Shown one piece after another: positions 54,885 through 63,487 of a stretch of 64,000 bases of DNA. The first letter of the stretch is position 1. Each line of letters starts with the position of its first letter. The position numbers and the translations under genes are program-made. This DNA is from Chryseobacterium gleum. Lineage in GTDB: Bacteria > Bacteroidota > Bacteroidia > Flavobacteriales_D > Crocinitomicaceae. The stretch covers positions 62,001-126,000 of the forward strand of contig CAMAXI010000007.1 of assembly GCA_945862165.1 (NCBI GenBank), written 5' to 3'. The notes beneath the pieces were generated by a model, which did no database searches, was not told the origin of the DNA, and saw only the letters and a program-made list of their open reading frames with translations.

Positions 54885-55847
54885 CTACAATTCTTTTTGA
54901 AGAATATCCCCCCAAAATTCTTTAATGCTCTTACCTTGGTATGCTAACATACGCGGTACGATACTTGCCTCTGAAAATCCTGGAGTGGTATTCACTTCAA
55001 TAACATGCGGAATTTCGTTAACGAGCATAAAATCGATACGTGCGATTGAACGTAATTTAAGAAGTTGATAAATTTTAATACTCAATGCATTTACGCGACT
55101 AACTTCAATTTGACTAATACGAGCAGGAATAATCTCTTCCGATTTACCAAGATATTTCGCTTCGAAGTCGAAAAATTCATTTTCACTAACAATTTCAGTA
55201 ATGGGAAGCGTTTGTATTCCTGCTTCGGAATTGTAAACGCCACAAGTAACTTCGGTCCCTTTTAAAAAGGATTCAATAACAACAGTTCTTCCTTCTGCAA
55301 ATGCTTTTTCAAGAGCTGGTTGTAATGCTTCTTGCGTATTAACTTTTGAAATACCATAACTTGAACCAGAGTCAGATGGCTTTACAAAACATGGCAAACC
55401 AAGGTTGGAAATTATTTCCTCGGATGTAAAATCATTGATTTTAGTTAATAACAAAGATTTTGCAACTGGAATATCAAACCCTTTTAAAAACTGATTACAA
55501 TACCATTTGTCAAACGATAACTCGGATGCTAATGAACCTGAATTGACATAAGGGATTTCTTGCATTTCAAGCATGGCCTGAATTTTTCCATTCTCTCCTG
55601 GATTACCATGAATGTAAATTATTGCGGCGTCGATTTGTCTTTTTTGTCCTTCATAAACATAGGATTGTTCCCAAGGATTATAAGCTACTCGTTGATTGGA
55701 AATTAAAGCGGTCCAACCTTCTTTTGTCACTTCTACCAAAAATGGAAAATATCCTTCCGGAAAATTGTTAAGAATAGTTGTTGCACTTTTTTTGGAAATT
55801 TCAAACTCGGAAGAAAATCCTCCGCATAATATCGCAATGTGTTTCAT
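54885..55847 (-). CDS. ddl: D-alanine--D-alanine ligase
   Basis: 320 residues from the ATG at 55847. The frame extends upstream to 55904, but a full -7 box (55867-55874) lies there and the family begins at HIAILCGGFSSEFEIS. ATP-grasp enzyme making D-Ala-D-Ala for peptidoglycan: IIYIHGNPGENGKIQAMLE, PYVNSGSLASELSFDKW, PCFVKPSDSGSSYGISKV and the terminal VNTTPGFSEASIVPRM. The conserved metal-binding EVNTTPG is present. Its promoter faces that of the PASTA gene. Confidence 0.94.
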   Translation of the reverse strand: MKHIAILCGGFSSEFEISKKSATTILNNFPEGYFPFLVEVTKEGWTALISNQRVAYNPWEQSYVYEGQKRQIDAAIIYIHGNPGENGKIQAMLEMQEIPYVNSGSLASELSFDKWYCNQFLKGFDIPVAKSLLLTKINDFTSEEIISNLGLPCFVKPSDSGSSYGISKVNTQEALQPALEKAFAEGRTVVIESFLKGTEVTCGVYNSEAGIQTLPITEIVSENEFFDFEAKYLGKSEEIIPARISQIEVSRVNALSIKIYQLLKLRSIARIDFMLVNEIPHVIEVNTTPGFSEASIVPRMLAYQGKSIKEFWGDILQKEL

Positions 55848-55866
55848 AGTGTACGAATTGAATACC

Positions 55867-55921
55867 CAAAAATAGATACTATTATGTTTAAATCCATAAT
55901 TCATAATTATATTTATATTTG
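55867..55921. promoter_or_regulatory. Divergent promoters of ddl and the PASTA gene
   Basis: On the minus strand TATTTTTG (plus-strand 55867-55874) lies 20 bases before the ddl ATG. On the plus strand TATATTTG (55914-55921) lies 20 bases before the PASTA ATG at 55941. Both match TAnnTTTG fully. They fix the starts of both genes and show these are not the longer, mutually overlapping ORFs. Confidence 0.55.
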
Positions 55922-55940
55922 TTTGTTAAATTTAGTCCTC

Positions 55941-56768
55941 ATGAAAATCTTAAAGAATATACTTGCCTTTATCACAACGAAACATTTTGTCAAGCAAGTC
56001 GGTTTGTTGATTTTATGCTATTTATTGATAATTGGCGGTACTTTACTTTATTTAGATATTCGAACACATCATGGAGAAAAAATAGCTGTTCCGAACATTG
56101 TAGGAAAACATATTGAGAATATTGAGGAATTACTGGAAGAGTCTGAATTGGATTATATTGTTTTAGATTCAATCTATAGGCCAGATGTGCGCGAGGGAAC
56201 AATTATCAAGCAAAATCCGGAACCAACTTCTAGAACCAAAGTTTTTGTAAAAAGTTCGCGCATTGTTGAAATTAGTCTTTCCAAAAAAATCAATTACGTT
56301 GTTGTTCCTGATTTAATGCATAAATCCAAAAGATATGCCGAAAGTATTCTGAAAAATAGAGGTTTGAAATTTCAATTTTCATTTAAAATTAGTCCGAACG
56401 ATATCGATGCTGTAATTTCTCAAAAATATAAAGGAAGAAGAATCAAGGAAGGAGCGAAAATACCGCACGGTTCTATTATTCATTTAATTATCGGTAAAGG
56501 TTCAAAAGAAGATCCTTTTGAAGTTCCAGATTTATACGGGATGACCTATACACAAGCAGACTCTGTAATTTATGAGTTACCTTCTGTATCTTTAATCATT
56601 GGGGATTGTGTAGGTTGTAAAACCAAAAAAGATACATTAAGAGCACGTATATCTTCACAAACACCTGAATTCTTCAAAGGTAATATGCGTCCTCCAGGTT
56701 CCGACATTGTTATCTTTCTTGAAAAAGATTTTGAAGATAAACGCTCCGATGAATCGAGTGAAGAATAA
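55941..56768 (+). CDS. Membrane-anchored PASTA-domain protein
   Basis: 275 residues from the ATG at 55941. One transmembrane helix (about 20-42, VGLLILCYLLIIGGTLLYL) and then three PASTA domains (about 48-112: AVPNIVGKHIENIEELLEE; 113-185: VVPDLMHKSKRYAESILKN; 186-265: EVPDLYGMTYTQADSVIYE). PASTA domains bind peptidoglycan stem peptides or beta-lactams. There is no kinase or transpeptidase domain, so it differs from PknB- and PBP-type PASTA proteins. Next to ddl and dacB, a role in cell-wall metabolism is plausible. Confidence 0.88.
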   Translation: MKILKNILAFITTKHFVKQVGLLILCYLLIIGGTLLYLDIRTHHGEKIAVPNIVGKHIENIEELLEESELDYIVLDSIYRPDVREGTIIKQNPEPTSRTKVFVKSSRIVEISLSKKINYVVVPDLMHKSKRYAESILKNRGLKFQFSFKISPNDIDAVISQKYKGRRIKEGAKIPHGSIIHLIIGKGSKEDPFEVPDLYGMTYTQADSVIYELPSVSLIIGDCVGCKTKKDTLRARISSQTPEFFKGNMRPPGSDIVIFLEKDFEDKRSDESSEE

Positions 56769-56816
56769 TAAATTCTCCTTCTTTTCGTTGAAGTAAAATT
56801 GATTTAATTTTTGGAT

Positions 56817-59093
56817 ATGCGTTTTATTTTTTTTGTTGTTTTATTTTCTCTGACTAGTTTAAAACTTGTTGCTCAAGATGAAATTTTATCTCCATTAGAA
56901 ACTAATTTAGCAGGTACTTCAGAAAATAATATAAAACGCAATAAATCAATTGATTCGATTATTATTTACAGTGTTGACACACTCAAGCTACCAATTTTTG
57001 ACGATTTTTCTACCAATCGTTTTCAAAAGTATGATTCTTCCTTTACTGGTAACATTCAAAACACACTGTATTATTCTTTAAAAAATAAATTAACCGACAA
57101 GCCCTTATATACGTTTGCTCAGTACACTTTTAATAAATCCTACACTTCAACCTATGATACTTCTACAAAAAAAGACACAAGTATTTTAAATAAACCGGTC
57201 ACAATTGTTGCGTATAATTTAACGACTTATCCACCAACTTTTCAAGATCGTATTGTATATCCTGCGTATACTTATTTTGATACGATTGGGAGTAAGAATT
57301 CTCATGACTCCCTTAAAATAAACACGAAAGATGTCCTATTAGATTCTGCGCGCGTTTTTTTTAAATCCTTGAAAGACAATAATGCAATTTGGGTGGATTC
57401 ATTTGCGTTTCATAATTACACCTTGGCGTATCAACCTTGGTCTTTAGGAGTAGCAAGTTTTGATGGTTTAAATGATAAAGGATATCCCTATGCAATAAAC
57501 ACACAGTCAAGAGGATATGGAGACTATCTAACTTCCAAAAATATTGATTTGTCTTCTTTGGTCCCAGCGGATTCCGTTTATATAAGTTTTTTATACCAAC
57601 CAAAAGGATTTGGAGATGCGCCTGAAAATATAATCGATGGATCGAAACAACAGCATGATTCATTGTGTTTACAAGTCTACCGACCGGATTGGGATCTATG
57701 GGTCTCTTTTTGGGCTACCACCGTAGAATCGGACCCAGTAAAATTTGAAGCCGAATCAAAAACATTTAAAAAAGTACATTTAGCCATTACGAATCCAGCA
57801 TTTTTCAAGAAAAATTTTAAATTCCGTTTTGTTAATTTTGGGGATATCTCTGGAAGTTTAGATCATTTTCATTTGGATTATGTAGAGTTGAAAAAAGATT
57901 CTAAATTAACCGATACGAATGTATTTAAAGATTTTGCTTTAGTATATCCTACAGGTTCTCTTTTAGAAGAATACACAGCTGTTCCCTGGAAGCATTATCA
58001 ATATGTTCCTAAAAATGTAATTAACGATTCTGTTACCATATCTGTACATAATGGCTTTGCTATTCCACAACAAAATTTAGATGGTACAGTTGAAATTTAC
58101 CATAAGAATAGTAAACTAAAATCCATCAATTTACCGGGGCAGCAATTGTCCGGAGGAGATATAAATTACTTACCTTTAACTACCTATAATAATTACTTCG
58201 ATTTTTCTAAACAGGCGTTTAGTTTTCCTTCGAATTCCGATGATTCTGCAACTTTTTATATAAAAACAATTATTCCCGCGCCGTTCGAACAAAAATATTA
58301 TGCGGCGTATGTTCAGAATGATACTGCTTATTCCTATCAGATATTTCGTGATTATTATGCTTATGATGATGGTACTGCAGAGTTAGCATATGGATTAAAA
58401 ACTCCTTCGGCAACTGTTGCGTACAAATTTGAACCTTATATGTCAGATTCTTTGTTAGGCGTATCCATTCATTTTGTACCTACCGTATCTGATAAATCAA
58501 AAAAACTTTTTTCATTATATGTGTGGGATGAGAAAAATGGACTACCGAATTCCATCATTTATAAAGATGAAGAGTTTTCTCCGCAACAACCTATCTATCA
58601 AGATAAAAGAAATAAGTTTACAAATTATTATTTTAAAGATTTTAAACGTCTGCAAATGTCGGGAACATTTTTCGTAGGAATTAAGCAATTTGATCAAGAT
58701 CCTTTAAACATCGGATTTGATGTAAATACATTAACAAATTCTAAAATGTTTTATTCAAATTCTGGGACAGACTGGAATAAATCATTGACAAAAGGTGCAT
58801 TAATGATTCGGCCTATATTTTCCTCTAATCTGAATAAGCATGTAGGGTTACATGAAGCAAGTATAGTGGAACAACATATCATCAAAATCTACCCTAATCC
58901 GACACAGGAATTTATTACAATTATACCTAATTATCATGGGTTTGAGGGCGGTTTTTTAAGGGATATTCAAGGTAAGATATTACTGCAAATAGAAGAAAAT
59001 CAATCCAAGGTTTCAATGGTAGATTTCCCAACAGGAATCTATCTTTTTCAAGATAAAAAAACAGGTCAAACATATAAAATAAGCAAACTATAA
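56817..59093 (+). CDS. Large secreted protein with T9SS type A sorting domain
   Basis: 758 residues from the ATG at 56817; a TTG at 56811 would add two. The signal peptide FIFFVVLFSLTSLKLVAQ is followed by a long beta-rich, Asp/Ser/Lys-rich region without a family I recognise, containing jelly-roll-like stretches (IRPIFSSNL, DHFHLDYVELKKD). The C-terminus has the T9SS type A pattern: KIYPNPTQEFITIIP, GGFLRDIQGKILLQI and GIYLFQDKKTGQTYKISKL. It should be exported across the outer membrane. Its TAA shares a base with the rluD ATG, placing it between the PASTA gene and rluD. Confidence 0.85.
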   Translation: MRFIFFVVLFSLTSLKLVAQDEILSPLETNLAGTSENNIKRNKSIDSIIIYSVDTLKLPIFDDFSTNRFQKYDSSFTGNIQNTLYYSLKNKLTDKPLYTFAQYTFNKSYTSTYDTSTKKDTSILNKPVTIVAYNLTTYPPTFQDRIVYPAYTYFDTIGSKNSHDSLKINTKDVLLDSARVFFKSLKDNNAIWVDSFAFHNYTLAYQPWSLGVASFDGLNDKGYPYAINTQSRGYGDYLTSKNIDLSSLVPADSVYISFLYQPKGFGDAPENIIDGSKQQHDSLCLQVYRPDWDLWVSFWATTVESDPVKFEAESKTFKKVHLAITNPAFFKKNFKFRFVNFGDISGSLDHFHLDYVELKKDSKLTDTNVFKDFALVYPTGSLLEEYTAVPWKHYQYVPKNVINDSVTISVHNGFAIPQQNLDGTVEIYHKNSKLKSINLPGQQLSGGDINYLPLTTYNNYFDFSKQAFSFPSNSDDSATFYIKTIIPAPFEQKYYAAYVQNDTAYSYQIFRDYYAYDDGTAELAYGLKTPSATVAYKFEPYMSDSLLGVSIHFVPTVSDKSKKLFSLYVWDEKNGLPNSIIYKDEEFSPQQPIYQDKRNKFTNYYFKDFKRLQMSGTFFVGIKQFDQDPLNIGFDVNTLTNSKMFYSNSGTDWNKSLTKGALMIRPIFSSNLNKHVGLHEASIVEQHIIKIYPNPTQEFITIIPNYHGFEGGFLRDIQGKILLQIEENQSKVSMVDFPTGIYLFQDKKTGQTYKISKL

Positions 59094-60145
59094 TGGACAA
59101 TTTCAATGATGCCGAATGGGAAGAAAATGCTGGGGAAGATGAGTTATTTGAGCACCATAAATTTAAAGTCGATAATGGGCAAGAAATTATTCGTATTGAT
59201 AAATTTTTATTAGATCGTTTACCAAATACATCTAGAAATAAAATTCAAGTTGCTGCTAGAAATGGGAATGTTTTAGCAAACAAATTACCTATAAAACCAA
59301 ACTACAAGGTTAAACCTGGCGATGAAATTTCTGTGGTTTTTCCGTATCCGATTCGAGAAATTGAATTGATTCCGGAAAACATTCCAATTAAAATAGCCTA
59401 CGAGGATGAATATTTAGCAGTGGTACATAAACCATCTGAAATGGTAGTTCATCCAGGGTATGGTAATTATTCAGGTACATTAGTTAACGCTTTAGTCTAT
59501 CATTTTGATAATTTACCTGTTAAAACCTCTGATTATTCTGGAAGACCAGGTTTAGTGCATCGTTTAGATAAAAACACAACCGGATTAATGGTGATTGCTA
59601 AAACGGAATTTGTCCTTACACATCTTGCTAAACAGTTTTTTGACCGTACAACTGAACGACGATATAATGCGCTTGTTTGGGGAGATGTAAAGGAGGATAC
59701 AGGTACTATTATTGGTAATATAGGAAGATCATTGAAAAATAGAAAAGTCATGGCTGTTTTTCCAGAGGGTAGCGAGCACGGGAAACATGCTGTAACGCAT
59801 TATACTGTCTTACAGCGATTTGGATTAGTGACTTTAATTGAGTGTAAACTAGAAACCGGGCGTACGCATCAAATTCGTGCACACTTGAAATCCATTGGAC
59901 ATCCGCTATTTAATGATAATGAATATGGCGGAGATGCAATTTTAAGAGGAACAACCCATACGAAATACAAACAATTTGTAGAGAACAATTTTTCGCTTAT
60001 TCCTGGCCAAGCTTTACATGCTAAAACACTAGGTTTCATGCATCCAATGACGAATACATATTTAAGTTTTGATTCAGATTTACCACAAGGTTTTCAAGAG
60101 ATTGTGAAAAAATGGGAAAATTATACACAAGGTTCGAGAGAGTAG
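59093..60145 (+). CDS. rluD: RluD-type 23S rRNA pseudouridine synthase
   Basis: 350 residues. N-terminal S4 RNA-binding domain (about 25-95: IRIDKFLLDRLPNTSRNKIQVAARNGNVLAN) and the RsuA/RluD catalytic domain. The catalytic Asp is in LVHRLDKNTTGLMVIAKTE; ERRYNALVWGDV, LETGRTHQIRAHLKSIGHPL and the final segment complete it. RluD modifies U1911, U1915 and U1917 in helix 69 of 23S rRNA in E. coli. RluA/RluC-type specificity cannot be excluded, but length and S4 domain favour RluD. Confidence 0.9.
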   Translation: MDNFNDAEWEENAGEDELFEHHKFKVDNGQEIIRIDKFLLDRLPNTSRNKIQVAARNGNVLANKLPIKPNYKVKPGDEISVVFPYPIREIELIPENIPIKIAYEDEYLAVVHKPSEMVVHPGYGNYSGTLVNALVYHFDNLPVKTSDYSGRPGLVHRLDKNTTGLMVIAKTEFVLTHLAKQFFDRTTERRYNALVWGDVKEDTGTIIGNIGRSLKNRKVMAVFPEGSEHGKHAVTHYTVLQRFGLVTLIECKLETGRTHQIRAHLKSIGHPLFNDNEYGGDAILRGTTHTKYKQFVENNFSLIPGQALHAKTLGFMHPMTNTYLSFDSDLPQGFQEIVKKWENYTQGSRE

Positions 60146-60229
60146 TTAATTTTCTATCTATCATTTTGTAGTTTCGTGATTTATACTTACTTTCAAATTC
60201 TATTTGTTAGAATTAAATTGATAAACATT

Positions 60230-62371
60230 ATGTTATTTCGTAATATACTTTTCTTTTGTGTGTTAACACTTGCTTTTCAAGTGTTTAGCCAAGAGCCAAA
60301 AGAAATCAAAAAAGCAAATAAAGCATTTCAAGACGAAAATTACATTGAGGCCGTTAAGCTAACTATGTATGCTTTTGAAAAGGTAAATCCAAAAAGCAGA
60401 AAAGCTTCTGAAAGAAAAGGGGATATGGCATTCAAAACAGGGGAATGTTATCGCATGGTAGAAGATTATAAAAATGCGTTGGATTGGTATCAAAAAGCCT
60501 TAGTAGTGAATTACCAAACAATTCATCCAGAAGTATTATTTTACTACGCAGAAATGATTCGTTATATGGGCGATTATAATTTAGCGATCGAAAATTATAA
60601 TGCTTATAAAAATATTGCACCTACCGATTCCAGAGCGGATGCAGGTTTAGTTGCTTGTAAGGAAGTGGCTAAATTTATGTCACGTAAAACAAATCACTTA
60701 GTAACCAATATTTCTGTTTTAAACAAAGAAGGCTTTGATATGTCTCCAGTTTTTGCAGATAAAAAGAAAACTTCCATTGTATTTAGTTCAAATAGAACAA
60801 GTTCCATGTCCGGTGAAACGGACCCAAGAACAGGTGAACCGCATATGGACTTATGGTTTACACAAATTGATAAAAAAGGGAATTTTGGAGAACCTGTTTT
60901 ATTACCTGGTGAAAAAATTAACACCGAATTTAATGAAGGAACGGTATGTTTTGATAGTAAATTCAAAAAGATGTTTTTTACACGTTGCCCATATGAAAAA
61001 AATAAAAATTTAGGGTGTGAAATTTGGATGTCTGAATTACGCGGAAAAGATTGGGCTGAACCGATTAAACTACCATTAAAAAATGCAGATTCTGTTTCAA
61101 TTGGCCAACCTTGTGTTTCTGCAGATGGTAACTTTTTAATTTTTGTTGCCGAACTACCTGGCGGATTTGGAGGTAAAGATTTGTGGTATTCTACCTACTC
61201 TAAAAAAGCAGATATTTGGGCTCCTCCTGTAAATTTGGGTCCAGAAATTAATACCGCTGGAAATGAAATGTTCCCAACGTTTAATGCCTACGAAGATTTA
61301 TATTTTGCTACAGATGGTAGACCTGGATTAGGAGCTTTGGATATTTTTAAAGCGATTAAGAGTTCGGCAAATGGAAAGAATTTATGGGAAAAAGCAGAAA
61401 ATATTGGCTATCCTAGAAATTCTGAGGCAAATGACTTTAGTTTAATAGAAATTAACGAAACCGAGGGATATTTAACTTCCGAAAGAAAGTCAGGATTAGG
61501 TAAAACATTCAAGACAGATTTATATAAGTACCAATTACCTCCAAATAAATACGATATCAAAATTATTGTAAGTAAACTAGGACAAATAGAAAAGAAAATA
61601 GGGAATGTAAAGGTGTTAATTATTGGTTCCGATAGCTCTAAAGTGGAAGGTGTTACAGACAAAAAGGGTGTAATCTTTTTTGAAACAAAAGCAAATGGAG
61701 AACGCGTAATTAAAGAAAATACAGACTATACGATTTTAACCTATCGTGTTGGTGCTGAAAAAAATAAAAGTGAAACGCAATTCACAACACGTGGTTTACG
61801 CTATGATCAAAACTTTATTATCGATGTTCCATTACTAATCCCAGAAGAAAAAATTCGTATCCCAGAAGTAAGATATGCTTTTGGTAAATGGGAATTGTTA
61901 CAAGATTCTACAATCAGTTCGAAAGACTCTTTAAATTTTGTATATGATGTATTGATGAAATATCCGAAATTGATTTTGGAATTAAGTTCGCATACAGATT
62001 GTCGTGGTAATGATGATTTTAATTTAAAACTTTCCAAAAACAGAGCAAGGGAATGTGTACTTTACTTGGTAGAGGAAAAAGGAATTGATATTCGTCGCCT
62101 GATTCCGGTAGGTAAAGGGGAAAAAGAACCTGTAAAATGGATAGATGAAAGAGGAAAAGCAGTGGTTTTATCCGAAAAATACATCACGCAATTTAAAACA
62201 AAAGACCTAGTTAAATTTGAAAAATTACATGCTTTAAATAGACGAACAGAAGGTTTTGTTAGAGGTATGGACTTTGATCCAGATTTGGCAGAACAAAAAT
62301 TACTTTCTCCGGTAGAAAATTTAAAATTGGAGAAGAAAGATTCCAAAAAAGGGAAAAAGAAAAAAAAATAA
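60230..62371 (+). CDS. PorE-like OmpA-family protein: TPR, beta-propeller, regulatory domain, OmpA C-terminus
   Basis: 713 residues from the ATG at 60230 (a longer reading from 60176 lacks a signal peptide). Order: signal peptide (ILFFCVLTLAFQVFSQ), TPR-like repeats (about 20-140: AFQDENYIEAVKLTMYAFE, GDYNLAIENYNAYKN), PD40/WD40-like propeller (about 160-420: DMSPVFADKKKTSIVFSSNR, EMFPTFNAYEDLYFATDGR), a carboxypeptidase-regulatory-like domain (about 425-540) and an OmpA domain (about 560-650: LELSSHTDCRGNDDFNLKLS, NRARECVLYLVEEKGIDI). This is the architecture of PorE of the T9SS, which anchors the machine to peptidoglycan. A Lys-rich tail ends the chain. Confidence 0.85.
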   Translation: MLFRNILFFCVLTLAFQVFSQEPKEIKKANKAFQDENYIEAVKLTMYAFEKVNPKSRKASERKGDMAFKTGECYRMVEDYKNALDWYQKALVVNYQTIHPEVLFYYAEMIRYMGDYNLAIENYNAYKNIAPTDSRADAGLVACKEVAKFMSRKTNHLVTNISVLNKEGFDMSPVFADKKKTSIVFSSNRTSSMSGETDPRTGEPHMDLWFTQIDKKGNFGEPVLLPGEKINTEFNEGTVCFDSKFKKMFFTRCPYEKNKNLGCEIWMSELRGKDWAEPIKLPLKNADSVSIGQPCVSADGNFLIFVAELPGGFGGKDLWYSTYSKKADIWAPPVNLGPEINTAGNEMFPTFNAYEDLYFATDGRPGLGALDIFKAIKSSANGKNLWEKAENIGYPRNSEANDFSLIEINETEGYLTSERKSGLGKTFKTDLYKYQLPPNKYDIKIIVSKLGQIEKKIGNVKVLIIGSDSSKVEGVTDKKGVIFFETKANGERVIKENTDYTILTYRVGAEKNKSETQFTTRGLRYDQNFIIDVPLLIPEEKIRIPEVRYAFGKWELLQDSTISSKDSLNFVYDVLMKYPKLILELSSHTDCRGNDDFNLKLSKNRARECVLYLVEEKGIDIRRLIPVGKGEKEPVKWIDERGKAVVLSEKYITQFKTKDLVKFEKLHALNRRTEGFVRGMDFDPDLAEQKLLSPVENLKLEKKDSKKGKKKKK

Positions 62372-62428
62372 TAGGTTAAGTGTGCAAAATAGCTTTTTGT
62401 ACTTTTTTCAACCAAATAGTTAAACAAC

Positions 62429-63487
62429 TTGAAAAATACCTCTACTTTTTTTTTGTTTTTATTTCACTTAATTTTTTGGGTTGCATTTTATTTAGTTCCT
62501 TTTATAGATCCCCGCGGGATTCATTCCGTGCACAAAAGTTTGCATCCAAATTTCTTTTTTGATGCACATTTACTAATCAATCATGCTTTCTTTATTTCCC
62601 TTTTTTATTTAAACAGTAATTATTTAATTCCCAAATTTTTAAAGAATTCTAAAAAAATAGAATATTCAATTTTTATCGTTTTTTTATTTATTCTAATCCT
62701 CACATTATCGTATTTAATTTTCCCTTCTATACGTTTACCTAAACCTCCTTTGGGTGCACCAAGGTTGCCAGATATTGAAGTACGTCGACTTAATCAAACG
62801 ATTGCCTTGTCAATCCCCTTGTTTTTTGTGTTGATGGTAAGTCTAACCTATCGTATATTGATGGATAAATTTTTACAGGACAAGATAAACAAGGAGAAAG
62901 AAACGGAAAATTTAAAAACGGAACTTTCTTTTTTACGGTCTCAAATTAGTCCCCATTTTATTTTTAATGCACTAAATAGTAGTATTATTTTAGTTCGAAA
63001 ACATTCCGATTTAGCAGAAAGTTGTTTACTTAAATTAGCGTCTTTGTTACGGTATATGTTGTATGAATCAGATGAAGATAAAGTATTGATTGAAAATGAA
63101 ATTCAGTATATTTCTGATTATATTGATCTTCAAGGTATTCGGTTTGGAGAAAGTGTAGTTATTGAAAAGAAAATCGCGATTGAGGGTTTAAATGATCGAT
63201 TTATTGAACCAATGCTTCTAATTCCTTTTATCGAAAACGCTTTCAAGCATGGAACATCCGTATTAAAAAATCCGGAAATCCGAATTTCGCTTACAGAAAA
63301 AGACGATAAATTAATTTTAGAAGTTGCCAATAAATTTGTGAAAATAGCCCATGAAAATAAGAATAATGGAATTGGATTAAGTAATGTTAATAGACGATTA
63401 GAATTATTATATCCAAATAATCATACCTTTAATTTATCGGTTGATAATGATTGGTTTTCAGTGTATTTATCCATAGACCTTGCATAA
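62429..63487 (+). CDS. LytS/YehU-type sensor histidine kinase (His_kinase family)
   Basis: 352 residues. The start is a TTG at 62429; no ATG is in frame until near residue 130, inside the fourth membrane segment, which would destroy the sensor part. Four transmembrane helices (about 5-25, 44-62, 74-95, 120-142) precede a helical linker. The catalytic part has FLRSQISPHFIFNALNSS with the phospho-accepting His, and FIENAFKHG and GIGLSNVNRRLELLYP of the ATPase domain. Coupled by a one-base overlap to the LytTR regulator gene. Confidence 0.88.
   Translation: MKNTSTFFLFLFHLIFWVAFYLVPFIDPRGIHSVHKSLHPNFFFDAHLLINHAFFISLFYLNSNYLIPKFLKNSKKIEYSIFIVFLFILILTLSYLIFPSIRLPKPPLGAPRLPDIEVRRLNQTIALSIPLFFVLMVSLTYRILMDKFLQDKINKEKETENLKTELSFLRSQISPHFIFNALNSSIILVRKHSDLAESCLLKLASLLRYMLYESDEDKVLIENEIQYISDYIDLQGIRFGESVVIEKKIAIEGLNDRFIEPMLLIPFIENAFKHGTSVLKNPEIRISLTEKDDKLILEVANKFVKIAHENKNNGIGLSNVNRRLELLYPNNHTFNLSVDNDWFSVYLSIDLA

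Noticed and set aside
55839-55904. Overlapping long starts of ddl and the PASTA gene
   Set aside because: Divergent -7 boxes lie inside these extensions, and both families begin at the internal ATGs (55847 and 55941).
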